Positions 11,419-23,900 of a stretch of 64,000 nucleotides of DNA are shown here, piece after piece (positions within the stretch are counted from its first letter, which is position 1; each line of letters begins with the position of its first letter). The notes beneath the pieces are model-generated. The model had not been told where the DNA came from, made no database searches, and saw only the letters and a program-made list of their open reading frames with translations. This DNA is from Oxyruncus cristatus (taxonomy: Eukaryota > Chordata > Aves > Passeriformes > Cotingidae). The DNA lies in NCBI GenBank assembly GCA_013399855.1, contig VXAY01005595.1, forward strand, positions 539,054 through 603,053, in the 5' to 3' direction. The position numbers and the translations under genes are program-made.

Positions 11419-12042
11419 ATGGTAGCGCACAGCAAGGTGTCAGCAGATAATGCAGTTGGAGCAGACCCAAGACGGCTACTTGACCCTCCGGCACGGGATC
11501 GTTCTCAGGCGCGAGGTTTCCACGGCCCCGGCCGGCCCGGCACTGTGCAGGCACAGGGCAACACGCACTTCCGAACCTTCCGCTCCCAGGAGGATTTCAG
11601 CAGCATCACCCGAGCCAGCAGCCTGCTGGATGCCTGTGGCTTCTACTGGGGACCCCTGTCCGTCAGCGCGGCCCACGAGAAGCTTAAATCTGAGCCCGAG
11701 GGCACCTTCCTCATCAGGGACAGCACACAAAAGAATTGCTTCTTTGCCATCAGTGTTAAGACTGCGACTGGGCCCACCAGCATCCGGATTAACTTTCAGA
11801 CGGGGCGTTTCAGCCTGGATGGCAGCAAAGAGACTTTTGACTGTCTTTTTAAGCTGCTGGAACATTACCTGAATTCCCCGAGGAAGGTACTGGTTACGCC
11901 CCTGCGCAAGGTCCGTGTGCAGCCGTTGCAGGAGCTCTGCCGGAAGAGCATCGTGAAGACTTTTGGAGGAGAGAACTTAAACCAGATCCCACTCAATCCC
12001 GTTTTAAAGGACTATCTGAAATCCTTTCCATTTCAGATATAA
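11419..12042 (+). CDS. SOCS1: Suppressor of cytokine signaling 1
   Basis: SOCS1 is a cytoplasmic feedback inhibitor of cytokine signalling. In this family it binds and blocks JAK1/JAK2/TYK2 and recruits Elongin B/C and Cullin-5 to ubiquitinate targets. The 207-residue frame is complete in one exon and has every family element. The N-terminus is basic and proline-rich. The kinase inhibitory region [11 protein letters not shown] is at residues 50-60. The SH2 domain spans about 74-166, starting GFYWGPLS, with the phosphotyrosine-binding arginine R100 in FLIRDS. The SOCS box spans about 167-207, with BC-box PLQELC (169-174) and the SOCS1-type Cul5 box [11 protein letters not shown] (190-200). It ends in FPFQI as in mammalian SOCS1. 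The start is the first AUG of this frame, one base after a uORF stop. I see no frameshift or missing key residue. Other SOCS proteins differ in the KIR and the SOCS-box end, so identity is near certain. Confidence 0.98.
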   Translation: MVAHSKVSADNAVGADPRRLLDPPARDRSQARGFHGPGRPGTVQAQGNTHFRTFRSQEDFSSITRASSLLDACGFYWGPLSVSAAHEKLKSEPEGTFLIRDSTQKNCFFAISVKTATGPTSIRINFQTGRFSLDGSKETFDCLFKLLEHYLNSPRKVLVTPLRKVRVQPLQELCRKSIVKTFGGENLNQIPLNPVLKDYLKSFPFQI

Positions 12043-12320
12043 GTACAGCATTAACTGCATAGGGACACGTGAGAAATGTGTAACGAAATCCAGCTTCCTG
12101 GGTTTTTAAATATGTTTGACAGTGAGCAAACTTATTTTTGTAGCAATTTACTGTATTTTGGGACGGAACCTGAACACTTGACTTCTTATGTTTACAAAAA
12201 CTGTTTGCACAAACCTGGGGTTTTAAAACCCTGGCATAATTTTTCTGCCAAGCAGAAGGTTTTATTATTTTATAATATTTTTAATGATATTAACATAATA
12301 AACTTTATTGTGACAGTTTT
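12043..12320 (+). other. SOCS1: SOCS1 3' UTR, AU-rich, with poly(A) signal
   Basis: The 3' UTR is about 280 bases. It contains an AUUUA at 12146-12150 and a very AU-rich stretch at about 12258-12300. The canonical AATAAA is at 12297-12302, with a T-rich element around 12341-12356 as a plausible downstream signal. A second AATAAA at 12757-12762 could give a longer form. AU-rich elements would fit the short mRNA half-life expected of an immediate feedback gene. The exact end is an estimate. Confidence 0.75.
12047..12054 (+). promoter_or_regulatory. miR-155 8-mer seed site
   Basis: AGCATTAA is a full 8-mer match to the miR-155 seed. It starts five bases after the stop codon, in the context CAGCATTAACTG. 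Human SOCS1 is a well-established miR-155 target through a site with the same core shortly after its stop codon. Activity in this species is inferred. Confidence 0.8.
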
Positions 12321-14996
12321 TAAAAAAAAAAATATAGCATCTCTGTTTTCAGTTTTAAAGGCTCTCACACCTAACCTGCTGACAAATTTTAACTGCTTAA
12401 CTCAGTGTGTAACTGCAGGCAGGTCTCCACGTGGTCCTGCTCTTTGCCCTACTGAAGTACTCTGACTTAGTGCTAGTCCAGCTGGCAGAGGATTCCTGCT
12501 CTCAAAAGCCTACAATAGAAAGATGCAAGCAAGTAGAAAATGTACTCAGGATGAATCTGCCCTGGAATCTGTCTTCTAAAGTCATGGGAGCAGGAACAAT
12601 GTGTTTAAGACTATGGTGATGCATAGTTTTTGATAGAGTGAATCAAACCCTTGGCTGAGCAAATTGTGCCAACTCTGCCTTGCCTTGTTTCAGTTAAAAG
12701 GTTCGAGGCCCTGAGCAAGCAGAGCTTGCTGTCTGATGTAACCAAACCCCGTGAAAAATAAAACTCTCCAGAAATGCTGTTCACACACTTTAAAAAGTCT
12801 GTGAGCACTTTATCATAATGGCCCACTGGGGAAAGGATAGCCTAGTTCTCTTTGAAAATTAACATACATGAAATTACAAGGGTGCAGACATTCCCTAGAC
12901 CTGAAAAAGATTTTCCCTGTCTTAAATTCCTGGTGATCTACAGTGCACAGATTTGATACTTGAAAAGAACCTATGGCTTGGCTCCATGACACAATCCAGA
13001 GGGCATAAGCCTATATATTTGCAGCTGTAATTTCCAGTTGCTAAACTGCATTCAGAGAAAGTTAAAACTACATTAGTTTTGTTTCTCTCTGCTCATAAAA
13101 CACAAAAAGATTGCCCCACAGAGCTGCAGCTGAATGATTTGACATGCTTGATTTGGCAAAATGTCACCTGCATTATGAGAAAGTGATTCTCCCCTCCCCC
13201 AAGCATTTCCTGAAATCCATGAAAAGCTGACTTAGAAAACCAGCTGAACCAAATCACTTCAAAGAAGGCACAGAGTCTTTCACAGAAACTCTATCAGCAC
13301 AGATCTACAGTGCTTACAGGAACTGTAAGCAGTAAATGAAGTAATCTTCAGAGCTTGGGAGATAAAAGGTCTCTCCCCCTACTGTAATTCACATTCCTTT
13401 TAAAGATAAAGCCACTTTTAGGAAACACTGAGTATATATTCTATAGTGATCCTTTCTGAATCATTTGTTTACTGTTAACCCAATCAACTCTTACATCGTT
13501 GATGTTTCTTTGGAACAAATAGGTTTCCTCCTAAAACCATGACTAAGGATCACTCTGCATTAGACACTGTGAAAAAAGGGAAAAAGAGAACACACAGGCA
13601 TGTGACTTTTCAGTGTATTGTTTCCCTGAAAATGTTCTTTTGATCAGTCCTTAGACAGCAGCATTTCTGCTTAACTCTGAAGCTGGAATTAGTTACCAAG
13701 TGATTTTCCCACAGCAGCTGCAAGGATATAAATTCAGGAAGAAGTGAGTGCTGTGCTATGAAGCAGAGAGGAGAGCAGAGCACAGCCACTGCCTGAATGT
13801 GAGCAGCATTAAGAAGTTAAATTGGAAGAGAAGCCTCTGTAGGGTGAAGGCTGCCAAACTGGTTTGCTGTTAGCAGAGATTGTTATCCCTTTCCCATACT
13901 CTTCTCCCAGCTCCACACTTTTAACCTTTTAACCCCTCAGGCCCCAAACTGCCTTGCTGTATAAATGAGTGTCCACAAGACAGTGGCAGAACAAGCACAA
14001 TGTTGCTTAGTAGGTTCTCTGCTACCTCTGATAAAACCAAACAAAACTAGACCTAGATATACAGTAAGGGGCTTCAAAAATAAGGATTGAGACCGTTTAA
14101 TTTTCTTCCTGGTGGAAACAAACCTATTTTCTTTTTCTCTCCCTTTTATTGCTTTGGAGCAAGTTTAGGAAAAATTATCCTTATCCTCCCACATGTGGTG
14201 CCTAAATACCTTCATTTTGTCTTTAATAAGAAATGCAAATATGAGATAGCCCAGGAAAAAATATAATCCAAACTATAAATAAAGACAAGAAGGTCAGGAT
14301 TCTCTGAAATGTCTCTTAAATAAAGAGGAGGCAAAGCTGACTTGTATTTTTAGATTACATTATCTTTTTACCTGCCTTATTTTCCTTCCCCTTCCTTTCC
14401 TTCTCTCTTTCCTCAGCATACAATACAGTGGCCAGGCAGGTCCTCTTTCTCGTAGGTGTATGTAGGTTGCTCCAAAGCAAACACACCTCAGAGTGTGTGT
14501 TCACAGTGTCACAGTGACCTGCTCACGTAAGAGCAAGTGAAAGGCTTTCTAAAATGTCTGCTTACCTGTGTACACTGATTTAAGGGCAATGCCACATCTA
14601 AGGGGCACAGCAGTAGTTGAAGATTTCTGTAGTAATGTCAGCTGTTAAATCTCATCCTCAGGTTTAATAGAGTACCAGCAAGGTCAAGTAGAGAATTTGC
14701 AGCACTCTGCACCTAAAGCAATGGAAACACAAAACAGTGCAGTGATTTGAATGCTTCCTGCTAAATAGTACCTTAAGAGTGGTTATTCCAGTCCCTCCCC
14801 CTCTTGTCCAGCTCTTTCCTCTGACCTTTTGACTGTGGCTGAAAAGTGAAGTAAACAGTCAACCTGTTAAATGACTATGGAAGAATCTGAGCCAGGAGCG
14901 CAGCAAAGCCACGTTTTCGAAGAGACTGCAATATTTCATGGTTAGTGGGGAAGGGACAGCTTTAAAATGATCCCATTTGCAACATGACTGTCACCT

Positions 14997-15062
14997 GTCC
15001 CACAGAGCATCAGGGTGGGCACTGAGCAGCAGGGACACCCCCACCCTGATGCTCTGTGGGAC
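14997..15062. repeat. Perfect inverted repeat, 23-bp arms, 20-base loop
   Basis: 14997-15019 and 15040-15062 are exact reverse complements (arm begins GTCCCACAGAGCATC), separated by 15020-15039. On RNA either strand would fold into a perfect 23-bp hairpin. No known transposon end or gene is recognised here. ORFs on both strands across it are mirror images caused by the repeat itself. Confidence 0.95.
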
Positions 15063-16362
15063 TCAACAGGCAGCAAGACTGAGGCTTCCTTGCCTTTTAG
15101 ACTGAAATACACGTTTACTTCCAGAGTAGGTTCATTAACACAAAACTGCAGCAGCTGCAAAACCCTTGCAAAAGAACAGAGCCAATTAGTAGAACTGTAG
15201 GTGTTCAAAGAAGCTGGTTATTTAAGCCATGAAGAGTTACTGAATGCTCAGTAGGAGGACCTTCTTGAACGAGGAGCGTAGCCGTCCCCGCTGTGAAGCT
15301 GTGGTCACACTAATTCTGTTATGATTGAAGTCATTTACAAGAAGTGAGGCTTCAGCTGCAGTCAGCACTGATGCTATTTTCAACAGTCAAGAAAAAAACC
15401 TGTCCCCTAGGGCAACATGCTGCCCGTATCTAGCCATCAATACTCTTCACCCAGCTTGTACTTAATCCTCTATTGAACAGCAGATCCACCTCCTGAACCT
15501 TCTCCTTCAGAGCCAGGATCAGCCCTTTGTGTCCTGCTGGGCTGTCATTCAGTCCCTGGCTCTCCTGCCACCTCCATTCACAGTGCCAGCAGCTGTGTAA
15601 GCAATGCATTTATTCACTAACTCCACTAATTTGAGAAAAGGCGATGCAGCAGGGACTTAATTTGGACTCTGCATTGCTTTCTGTGCAAAGTGTAAGGTAA
15701 CAACTGCCTTTACCATAGGTTTTCAGGAAGTTTCTCCCAATTGCCATGAAGTGCCATTCAAGTGCCATTCAGACTTCTTTTTGCCACTGACTTGTTTGTT
15801 GTCATACTTCTGTGTAGTACTCAGATCCTGTCCCTGTGTCTGAATTTTTCTCCACAGCTGTTTCCCAGTACAGCAGCCAGATTTGTCACACCCGAGTCCA
15901 ATTTGCTCTCTGTGACCCCGTGGAATAGTAGAAATACAGGCCAGCAGGAAGTGTAAAGAGAAGCCCAAGTTCTGCCACACATCCCAGTGTAAAACCACTG
16001 CTCAAGTAGGGCAAAGCAGCAAAGGCCAAAGAGTCAGAATATAACCTCCTGGCTGACAGATGGGTGAGTTAGACATGTGCCAGAAGTATTTCCCCTCTGC
16101 TGGCAGCTCAGTGACACGCTTTGGACATGGCTATTGGAGACAACACAAATGATAGAGATGATGTTTGTGCATAGCAAAGCAATTACTCTGTAGTCTTCAG
16201 CTGTGAGAAGGTCAGATGCACTGGGAGGGTGGAATAGCAGCCAAACAGAAGAAAGCAAATAACTATCTGTGCCACAAGCCCCATTTGCTCAGCTTCCTTC
16301 ATTCTGTTCCTCTTCATAATATTAGCAAGGCAAAGTAGGATCACCTTTCTGTTGTCATTTTG

Positions 16363-16392
16363 ATCTCAGTTACTCTTATCTCAGTTATTCTT
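16363..16392. repeat. 15-bp tandem duplication, one mismatch
   Basis: ATCTCAGTTACTCTT is followed at once by ATCTCAGTTATTCTT. It is a local duplication with one substitution since. Confidence 0.85.
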
Positions 16393-19085
16393 TGTAGCCA
16401 GCTGTCAGCCATGTGGAAGAGTGACAAATCCAGTCATCACTCTTTAATTAAAGAGTTGTGTCTCCCGTGAATCACTACTGCCTGGCCTGCTTCTGCTTGT
16501 GAGCACAAAGGTTCATCTTCACTATCAGAGAGCTTTGTTTTGTTTTGTTCTCTGCTAACTGCTAACTGAAATAAAGCAACTGTCAAGATTTGCACTTTTT
16601 TTTTCTGAATAAGAGCCACTGGCCCCTGTGTTGTGCTTGTAGGTGTGCATAATCCCTCCAGACATGGCTGTGGAAGTAAAGTTCTGACTGAGTGATAAAA
16701 AAGAGGAACTTTCTTTACATGGTTATTATGTTTTTAATCAGAGGCTTTTAACATATTCATCTGTTGCCAAACACTTATCACTTCTTCCATAGAAATACTC
16801 ATTCAATGCCTCTTTCTTCTGATGTAATTAATTATTTTTAATTCTATTTTTGTTACGGGAAAGGGTTATTTGGTTTAATCTTTATCTTTTTTACGCATGA
16901 TTCTGAGTTCCACAGCCTGTAGTTGTCCATACTGAATTGAAGGACATGGATACAGGGGATACTGTGGACCCCTTATTTCTTTTGGTAAATCTGCTTTGGT
17001 CATAACATTTACAGACATGGTGGGAAAACCCAAATATTAACCATTTCCAATGGTTAGCTTGCGGGTTTGTCATACCAGAACATACAGACATCTGTAGTGA
17101 AATCTTAGCTCCACTGAAATCAGTTTCGCGGGAAGATCACCCTTTTTACAGGTAGCGTTATTAAATAACAGGAAGCATGTTTTAAAAATTAAATGTAGGA
17201 GCTATGATTCTATCACAAAGATTTCTTTCTTGATAGAGCCCCAGCTAACTCACAGGTTGAGGGGGTTCAGTTTTGATGCTGAAAATGTGTACATAAGATT
17301 GTGTGGAATTTCCTACTCCCATTCCTTGGAGTTTTGCAGATCAACTTCCCTACAGCAGAAACTAATTATTACTGGGATTTGAGTCAGATTGAACTTCCAG
17401 GATGAGATTTTAGGTATTCTCTCTGGGATTTTAACAACTGCTGGCTCCCAGACACAGCACTGAAAACAGAAGTGAACATAAAATAGTGTCCTAAAAATGT
17501 TACAACACGGACTCCTCCTGAGGCTTACAGATTTTGTAACACTTAGTGTAATAGTCTCATTTGGTTATTTCTTGACTGTGTACCATCACTGTTCAGACAT
17601 CCTAGAGAGATCTGGAGGTGGAGTTGGTATATCCTATAGACTCCTGGCACCAAAGCAGGATAGGTATGATCTCTAACATTATCATCAGGATCAATTTGGG
17701 GCATACATATACACCACACAAGCAGTGAGGTTGGTAGCTACTTTCTTAGCTCTGCCCAGCAGAAAAGCAGTAAACCTCCAGGAAGGTTTACGTCTGCCAT
17801 GTATTCTACATACACAGTCTGTTCAGAAATTGCTTGGACAAAAGCTTCAGAGATGATTGTGTTTTCTGTCCCCCTTACACTCCCATTTGCTCTCACCGAG
17901 TAAGTTGTTCTCACCAGCTGCTTTAAACAGCTGAATGAGCTGAAAATCAAAAGCTTTCAGACAGTTGTGTAACTGTCAGGGACAATCAGACCTGCCAGCT
18001 AGGTGCCTAAAGGACATTGTGTGTCCCCTGCCCCATATTTTTCCCTGGTTCCCAACAAGGCCAGCTATGCAAAGTAAAATGGAGTGAGCCAAGAAAGCTT
18101 TGCAAGTATTACATAGCAATTGCTTTTTGTTCAAAACGAAGTGAAACTACAGTTCAGTACCTCAAGCCTTTTGCTGCCATAAGATAGGATTTTCCCTTTT
18201 CAAGTAGAGGATCTTTTTTATTTAATCAGTCACAGTCAGTCAATAATTGTGTGATTAATGGTAAATCCATCAGTGTCCTAAGATTAAATGTACCATGTGT
18301 AAGTTATTATCTTAGGCAAATTCGTGTCTTTTTGTCTTGGAGAAGCAGGGAGAATTACGATTTTGTAGGAAGAAGAGAAAATTCTTGTCAGAGTGTCTGT
18401 GTAAAACTGGCAGGCAACAGAAGCTTTTCCCAGATAAGATGTACTACTGTACTAAGCACAGTACTCCTGAGCACAAACTACTCTCCTGTGGCCCATAACT
18501 CTACAACATCTCATGTACCTGTAACCTAAACGTGTTCAGCATGCACCATGTTTGTATAAATGCATGCAAAGTAGATGGTGCCTTTCTTACATTAAAAATT
18601 TCAGTTCCAGTATTCTCAGGCCAGCACATTTGGCAATATAATTTCTTTTTTCATACAAGAGTTTCTGGCTGCTGTAAATTTTCTCATTCCTTTTGCTGAA
18701 CAGAAAAAGCTGAGGCCCTGTTACGCTGAGCTGTGTTAACAGGACATACCATCAACCTGCTGTTCAGCCTAAATTTGCTACAGTTTTCCTCTCTGTGGAC
18801 AGTAATTGCGAAGGTCCAGGTGTACAATGACATTTTGCAACCAATATTGTTCTAATTTGTCAGTTCTGCCAGATGGACAATCAAGGGATATTGTTAAGGG
18901 ATTTCTTGACAGGCTGTAGTGTCATTTGTCCTTGAGAATTAAACAAGAGCATCTCATCTAATTCATGTGTTGCAGTTGTAAAGGTCTCAAGTACTGGTGA
19001 GACTAAAATGTCTTCAACTTTCTTCCAGGGACAACAAAGTTTTGGGGACTTTCAGTTTAGTACAGAACATATCAGGAACACTTTG

Positions 19086-19118
19086 CATATTAGAACATAT
19101 CTGATATGTTCTAATATG
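19086..19118. repeat. Near-perfect palindrome, 16-bp arms, 1-base spacer
   Basis: CATATTAGAACATATC (19086-19101) and GATATGTTCTAATATG (19103-19118) are exact reverse complements around a single T. A third partial copy, AGAACATATC, occurs just upstream at about 19064-19073. The sequence is AT-rich and could extrude as a cruciform. Confidence 0.95.
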
Positions 19119-20434
19119 TGAGATGGAACGAGTAGCCCACATACCACTCTGGCCTTGAATTTTGTGAATAGAAACCAAGCACGTACTGGTCAGAGGGATT
19201 TTCTGCGGAGTCTAAATACAAATAAAGGAGGTCGGCTTTTCTTTTAGGAGCAGAGGGTGAGAAGGAATGTGAAATAGCAAGGCCTACTGAAGCTGTAAAG
19301 CACAAAGGATGCTCCAGTTAACCACAGAAGTACTTGGGAGAGGAAAAGAAAATGGGAAAGAACGGAAATCCAACCCTTGGCTGAAGTGCTGCTGAAATGA
19401 GGCTTAGGACTCTGAACTCCAAACAAGGACATTCTCTCTTGCCCTGGGATTCTGGAATCTTGCATTATATAGTTTGAGTTTGATTGTGGTCTCTGCCAAT
19501 AAATTATTCTGTACATCATGCTACTTGACCTGGTAATCTCCCCACAGCTTTTAACTGTGTGGATGATTTAGACTGATTTTCACAGCACATAACAGAATGT
19601 GCATCATCCTTTTTTTTTTGACCATTAGGCAGCACTGCAAGTGTCTCAGTAACAGAGCACTCAGTAAAGAGAGGTTTGGCTTTTTTTTTTTTTTAGTTCA
19701 TTAAGCCCTATTCTCTTTCCAGTCCTCTTGCAGCTGCCCTGCTGGAACCAACAAACTTCACATCTTTCTGACAGTGGGATGAAAGTCTCTTAATACCAAC
19801 TCTGAGACTACAAAGCTCCCCATGCTTTCACTCCCTTACCTGTGCACTGGGTATCACGCTCTTGTCCTGGAAGTTTTACTGTAATACACACATGTTTAGG
19901 AAGAGCCTTTATCTCTAGAGAATAAAAGTACAAAAGCCTAGGTATCAGGAAATACTTGATAATTATTTTATCATATATCTAAGTATTATTTTATATCTAC
20001 CTTTAAATCATATATGCCTAACGAGGAAGACATGGCCCTTGTGAACTGCACAGCCTGCACCATGTATCTTTTTATTATGCTTTGGAACTAATAAAACCTA
20101 GGTAATCTTTCTTCCTGATAAGTGTAATTTATGCACTGTATGTGAGACCACGCAGGACCTCATTTCCGAGGTGAACACAATGAAAATTTCAATCTCTGAT
20201 ACTGAAGTAGTTTAGGACTCCCAAATCTGCGTTAAAAGACACAAATGACGAGTACAGGTAAGGCTGCATATAGTAAGGATAAAGTGAGGTCTACAGTTCA
20301 GAGCTACCTTTCTCAGCCATCCATATTATTTTCTCATTGCTCCCCTACATATCTCCTTTCCTTTGTGATTTCAATACAGTTTTAGGAAGATGGTGATTTT
20401 TACAATGCAGCACATTTCACACCAGTCCAAAATA

Positions 20435-20560
20435 CGTTTTGGAGCCAGAAGCCCAGGTTTTAGCAGTGACATTTGTAGTGGGGAAGAATAATCTCTCGGG
20501 CACGTTACATAACCCAGCACAGTCCAAAACTGCTCAGTTTCCACTGACAACAGGAAAGGC
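20435..20560 (+). repeat. Possible degraded MIR-like fragment
   Basis: GGAGCCAGAAGCCCAGGTTT, then GGGCACGTTACATAACCC and CTCAGTTTCC appear in the same order as in MIR elements. The match is weaker than for the copy near 5.4 kb and rests on three short phrases. Confidence 0.4.
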
Positions 20561-20958
20561 CTGAGCCCTTACTGAGGGCTTGAAGAAGCCACTTAATTGA
20601 TTGCCATACAAATTATGCTACTGTTAGTCCAAATTTTTAAAACTTGAACTTGCTGCAGGTAGTTTTAACAGCCTCTAGTGCTTAAGATGAAATGATTGCA
20701 TTCCCTTCTATCCAAGCTTAGTCCACATTAAGTGCACAATTAAGATAATGTGCTGATTGTAGGGGAAAAAAGGAGGAGGGAGAGACACCTATTAATCACC
20801 TTCATAAGACAGCATCTTTTTAAATAACCATGAGCAAAGTATTTATGAAACTCCCCCATTCTGAGTCATAAAGTCAGATTATGAAAGTAGCTCGGTCTCA
20901 CTAATTATAAAACAAACAGAAATGTCTGAATTTTCAATAGTTTCTGTTGGGTTATGTG

Positions 20959-20998
20959 AGCATTTATATGTTTGTATTAGCATTTATATGTTTGCATG
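20959..20998. repeat. 20-bp tandem duplication
   Basis: Two units starting AGCATTTATATGTTTG lie 20 bases apart, differing only in the last few bases. Confidence 0.85.
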
Positions 20999-23900
20999 TA
21001 GCTCAGAAAGTTATATAAAATAGCACCTTGCAAATTGGTTCCAGAATCTAGAGGTTTGATAGAGGCCATGTGTCACCAGATCGAAACCAAGTAAGAGAAA
21101 AGATACTAAATTCAAATAAGAATAGCTACAGTTCACTCACTTTTACTGTAATCTCCTGCAGGTCTTCCTGTTGCTTAATTGCATAGTGAGAAGTACAGAC
21201 TGTACAATAAGGCACTGGTGCAACAGGTGCTGGCATCCAAACACAAGGAAAACAAATCCCTTCCTTTTAATTCAAGTCCATCCTGCTTCCCATGATTTCC
21301 TGCCCTCCAGCGCAGCTCAGTTCCTAAGAAGAGTTGCACAATACAAATACACAGTTGCCTGGGCTAACAAAATAACTGACCTGCCATGAAAAAGCTGGCA
21401 TATTATCTCTTCTTGGTAACTACTAATAGCTAAATTGCATGTGAAAATGCTGTTTGCTATTAATGTCATTTTAAAGAGACATAATGTTTACAAATCTAAA
21501 GAGAACAAACAGTGCCTGTTCCATGCAGGGTGTACATTAAATGACACATTTTAATGCAAAGCAACTACGTCAGAACCACCAGGGTTAAAGAACATATCTC
21601 ACAGTCACAGTGCTCTAAATTTGCTGGTCAGATATGGTTCTCCAGGACATTAAAGGCTGAGGGGGAAAAAGAACGCCAACAAACAATACTTCCTAATGTT
21701 ATTGGTGGTTGAGGAGGGGGAACAACCAGCTTTTCACTGAACTCAGTTTCTACTTTACAAATCAATCCATGTTTTCTGCTCAGTATGGTCCAGTATGAAG
21801 AGGTCTGAGGAGAATGAGCTAGTCAATATTCCAAATCTGGTCCAGTTTCATTAATTTTACTGTAAGCTTAAGTGAAAGAAATATACTTATATAACCAAGT
21901 TGGAGCTCAGACTTGCAAACACTAGTCCTGCTTTGGAAATACTCCAGTCTGTGACCTTTGCCTCAGCCACTTTAGGAAATGGAGCTGATAACCCAGGAGT
22001 GAGCCCAGGAAAATAAATTAAGCATCTGAAATCTTACATGCGCATAGAAGAAGGAATAAGGATTTAACAGTGAATAGATAAAATCCAGAAATAATTCTGG
22101 ACCGATGACTGCATCTCAGGATTTCTCAGGCACAGGGAGCAATTGAAGCAGCAGGTTGAAGACCTCCCCTATTCTCTTCTGCTCAGCCCAGAGAGATGCC
22201 CTCGGGATGCTCTGCTGTTTGCACAGCCTTTACAGACCACAGGGCCCCAGAAACCTCTGAGGGAGGCAACAAAGACTTAAACCAAACCCAATCCCAGCAC
22301 TGAATCTGTTTGGCTGCTAGACTGCTGGGGGGGATAAAGGGTTCTTGGCATCAGGACTCTCATGTTTGATTGTGAAATGCCTTGAAAGGGCAAGCCCATC
22401 CACATACCTAAGATAATGGTCTCCTAAGACCAAAAGTATGAAAAGGAGAACTTCTGAGGAACTAAATACTTCCTACTGAAGTAGCGGGAGTTTTGCTCCC
22501 TTGATTATAGAGGCAGCTAAAGCAGGACTAGATTGCACAAGTATCAGGCTGACACAACAGGTGTTCTCTGTTCTAGTCAAGCCTGCATTTCAATAGAAAG
22601 ATTTACTCACTGAATGACCCATCACATAACACCACCCAGCCTGCACCAGCCAGACCTACCTGTAGTGCCTGTGTAGCTCTGGCAAGAACAGAGATAGGAC
22701 ATCAGTAGCTGATGAAAAATTCAGGTGTTAGAGTACAAGACAGTCAGAAAAGCCTCTTCAACAATTCTTGCACAAACAGAAACTGTATGACCTAATTCAG
22801 GAGAATCAGACTGCAGATCAGAATATTAGTGTTCAATTTGCCACCTCACAATTGGTAAACTTGTGTTTGACTGCTCTTATGCTTCAGCAGCTTGCCAGTG
22901 CTCAGATGTTTAGAGGCTCTGTTCTGATTTTTAGCGCGTGATATGAGTAACACTGAGATTTGATTTCAGGACTTTGCTCTTTCCTTTGTTTTAATTTGAC
23001 AATTCCAAAGGACATGGCTAAAAGCCATAGTCATATCTGGGTCCAGATTTTCACATCTGATTACTAAATGTCTTTGAAAGATTATTTGCCTAGGAATAGT
23101 ATTGTTTGAATGTGCTTTTGTTAAGCATTATTGAAGGGTTTTCATTCCCTCCTTCTGTTCCTCTATTTCACAGAAGGTTCTTACTCCCATAGCTGTAATC
23201 CTTTAATTCTTCAGTTCACATTTGCCTTTCCTAATGCACAAAGAACTTTGGGTTTAGGTATGGTCATCTGGAATGACAGCTTTGCCATAAGGAAAACCTA
23301 TTAAGCCTCCCATGCTGAGGACAAGGCCCCTTTGAAGTTCTCGTTATTTAATCTCCCACAGAAACACATCATACATTTGTGCTGCTTCATGTAGACTTAC
23401 TTCTGATGACTGTGCAATCAAACAGTCTGATCTGCTGTGGGCTGTGGATTGTGGGACATTTCCCCAACAGGGAAAGAGCTGCTTTTCTCCAGCTGGCACA
23501 CAGCAGCCTTGTGTCAAGGCCCTTCCTCAGAGGTTGGTGTACTGGGAGCACACCTTGTCCCATGAAGGGCACTGCTCTCTCTTGTCAATGCAGGAAGAGG
23601 AAATCAGGGAGAAATTTGTGTATTATATTCCACTGATGTCCTATAATTCTAATAGCTGGAATTTTAATCAATACTCAGATACAGTTCCTGTGGAAAGGGG
23701 TTCAGTTACTCTACATGAAAAAAAGGCTTTGCAGAGAACTTTCTCCAGAGGCAACACAGGGAAATCATGTCACAAACCCATTCTCTCTTCTTCTACACCA
23801 TTCGCCTTCTCTTCAACTTAATGACACTTGAGGAGTTTTTCTGCACTCACAGGCAATCTTGGGGATGAGAATCCTCTGAAAAAAACTCCTCTGCTGGCTT

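Noticed and set aside
11450..11872. 140-codon + frame and 129-codon antisense frame inside SOCS1
   Set aside because: Shadows of the SOCS1 coding sequence in other frames; compositions are unlike any known protein.
14942..15208. Paired + and - frames at 14.9-15.2 kb with partly similar peptides
   Set aside because: The similarity is produced by the perfect inverted repeat, not by two genes.
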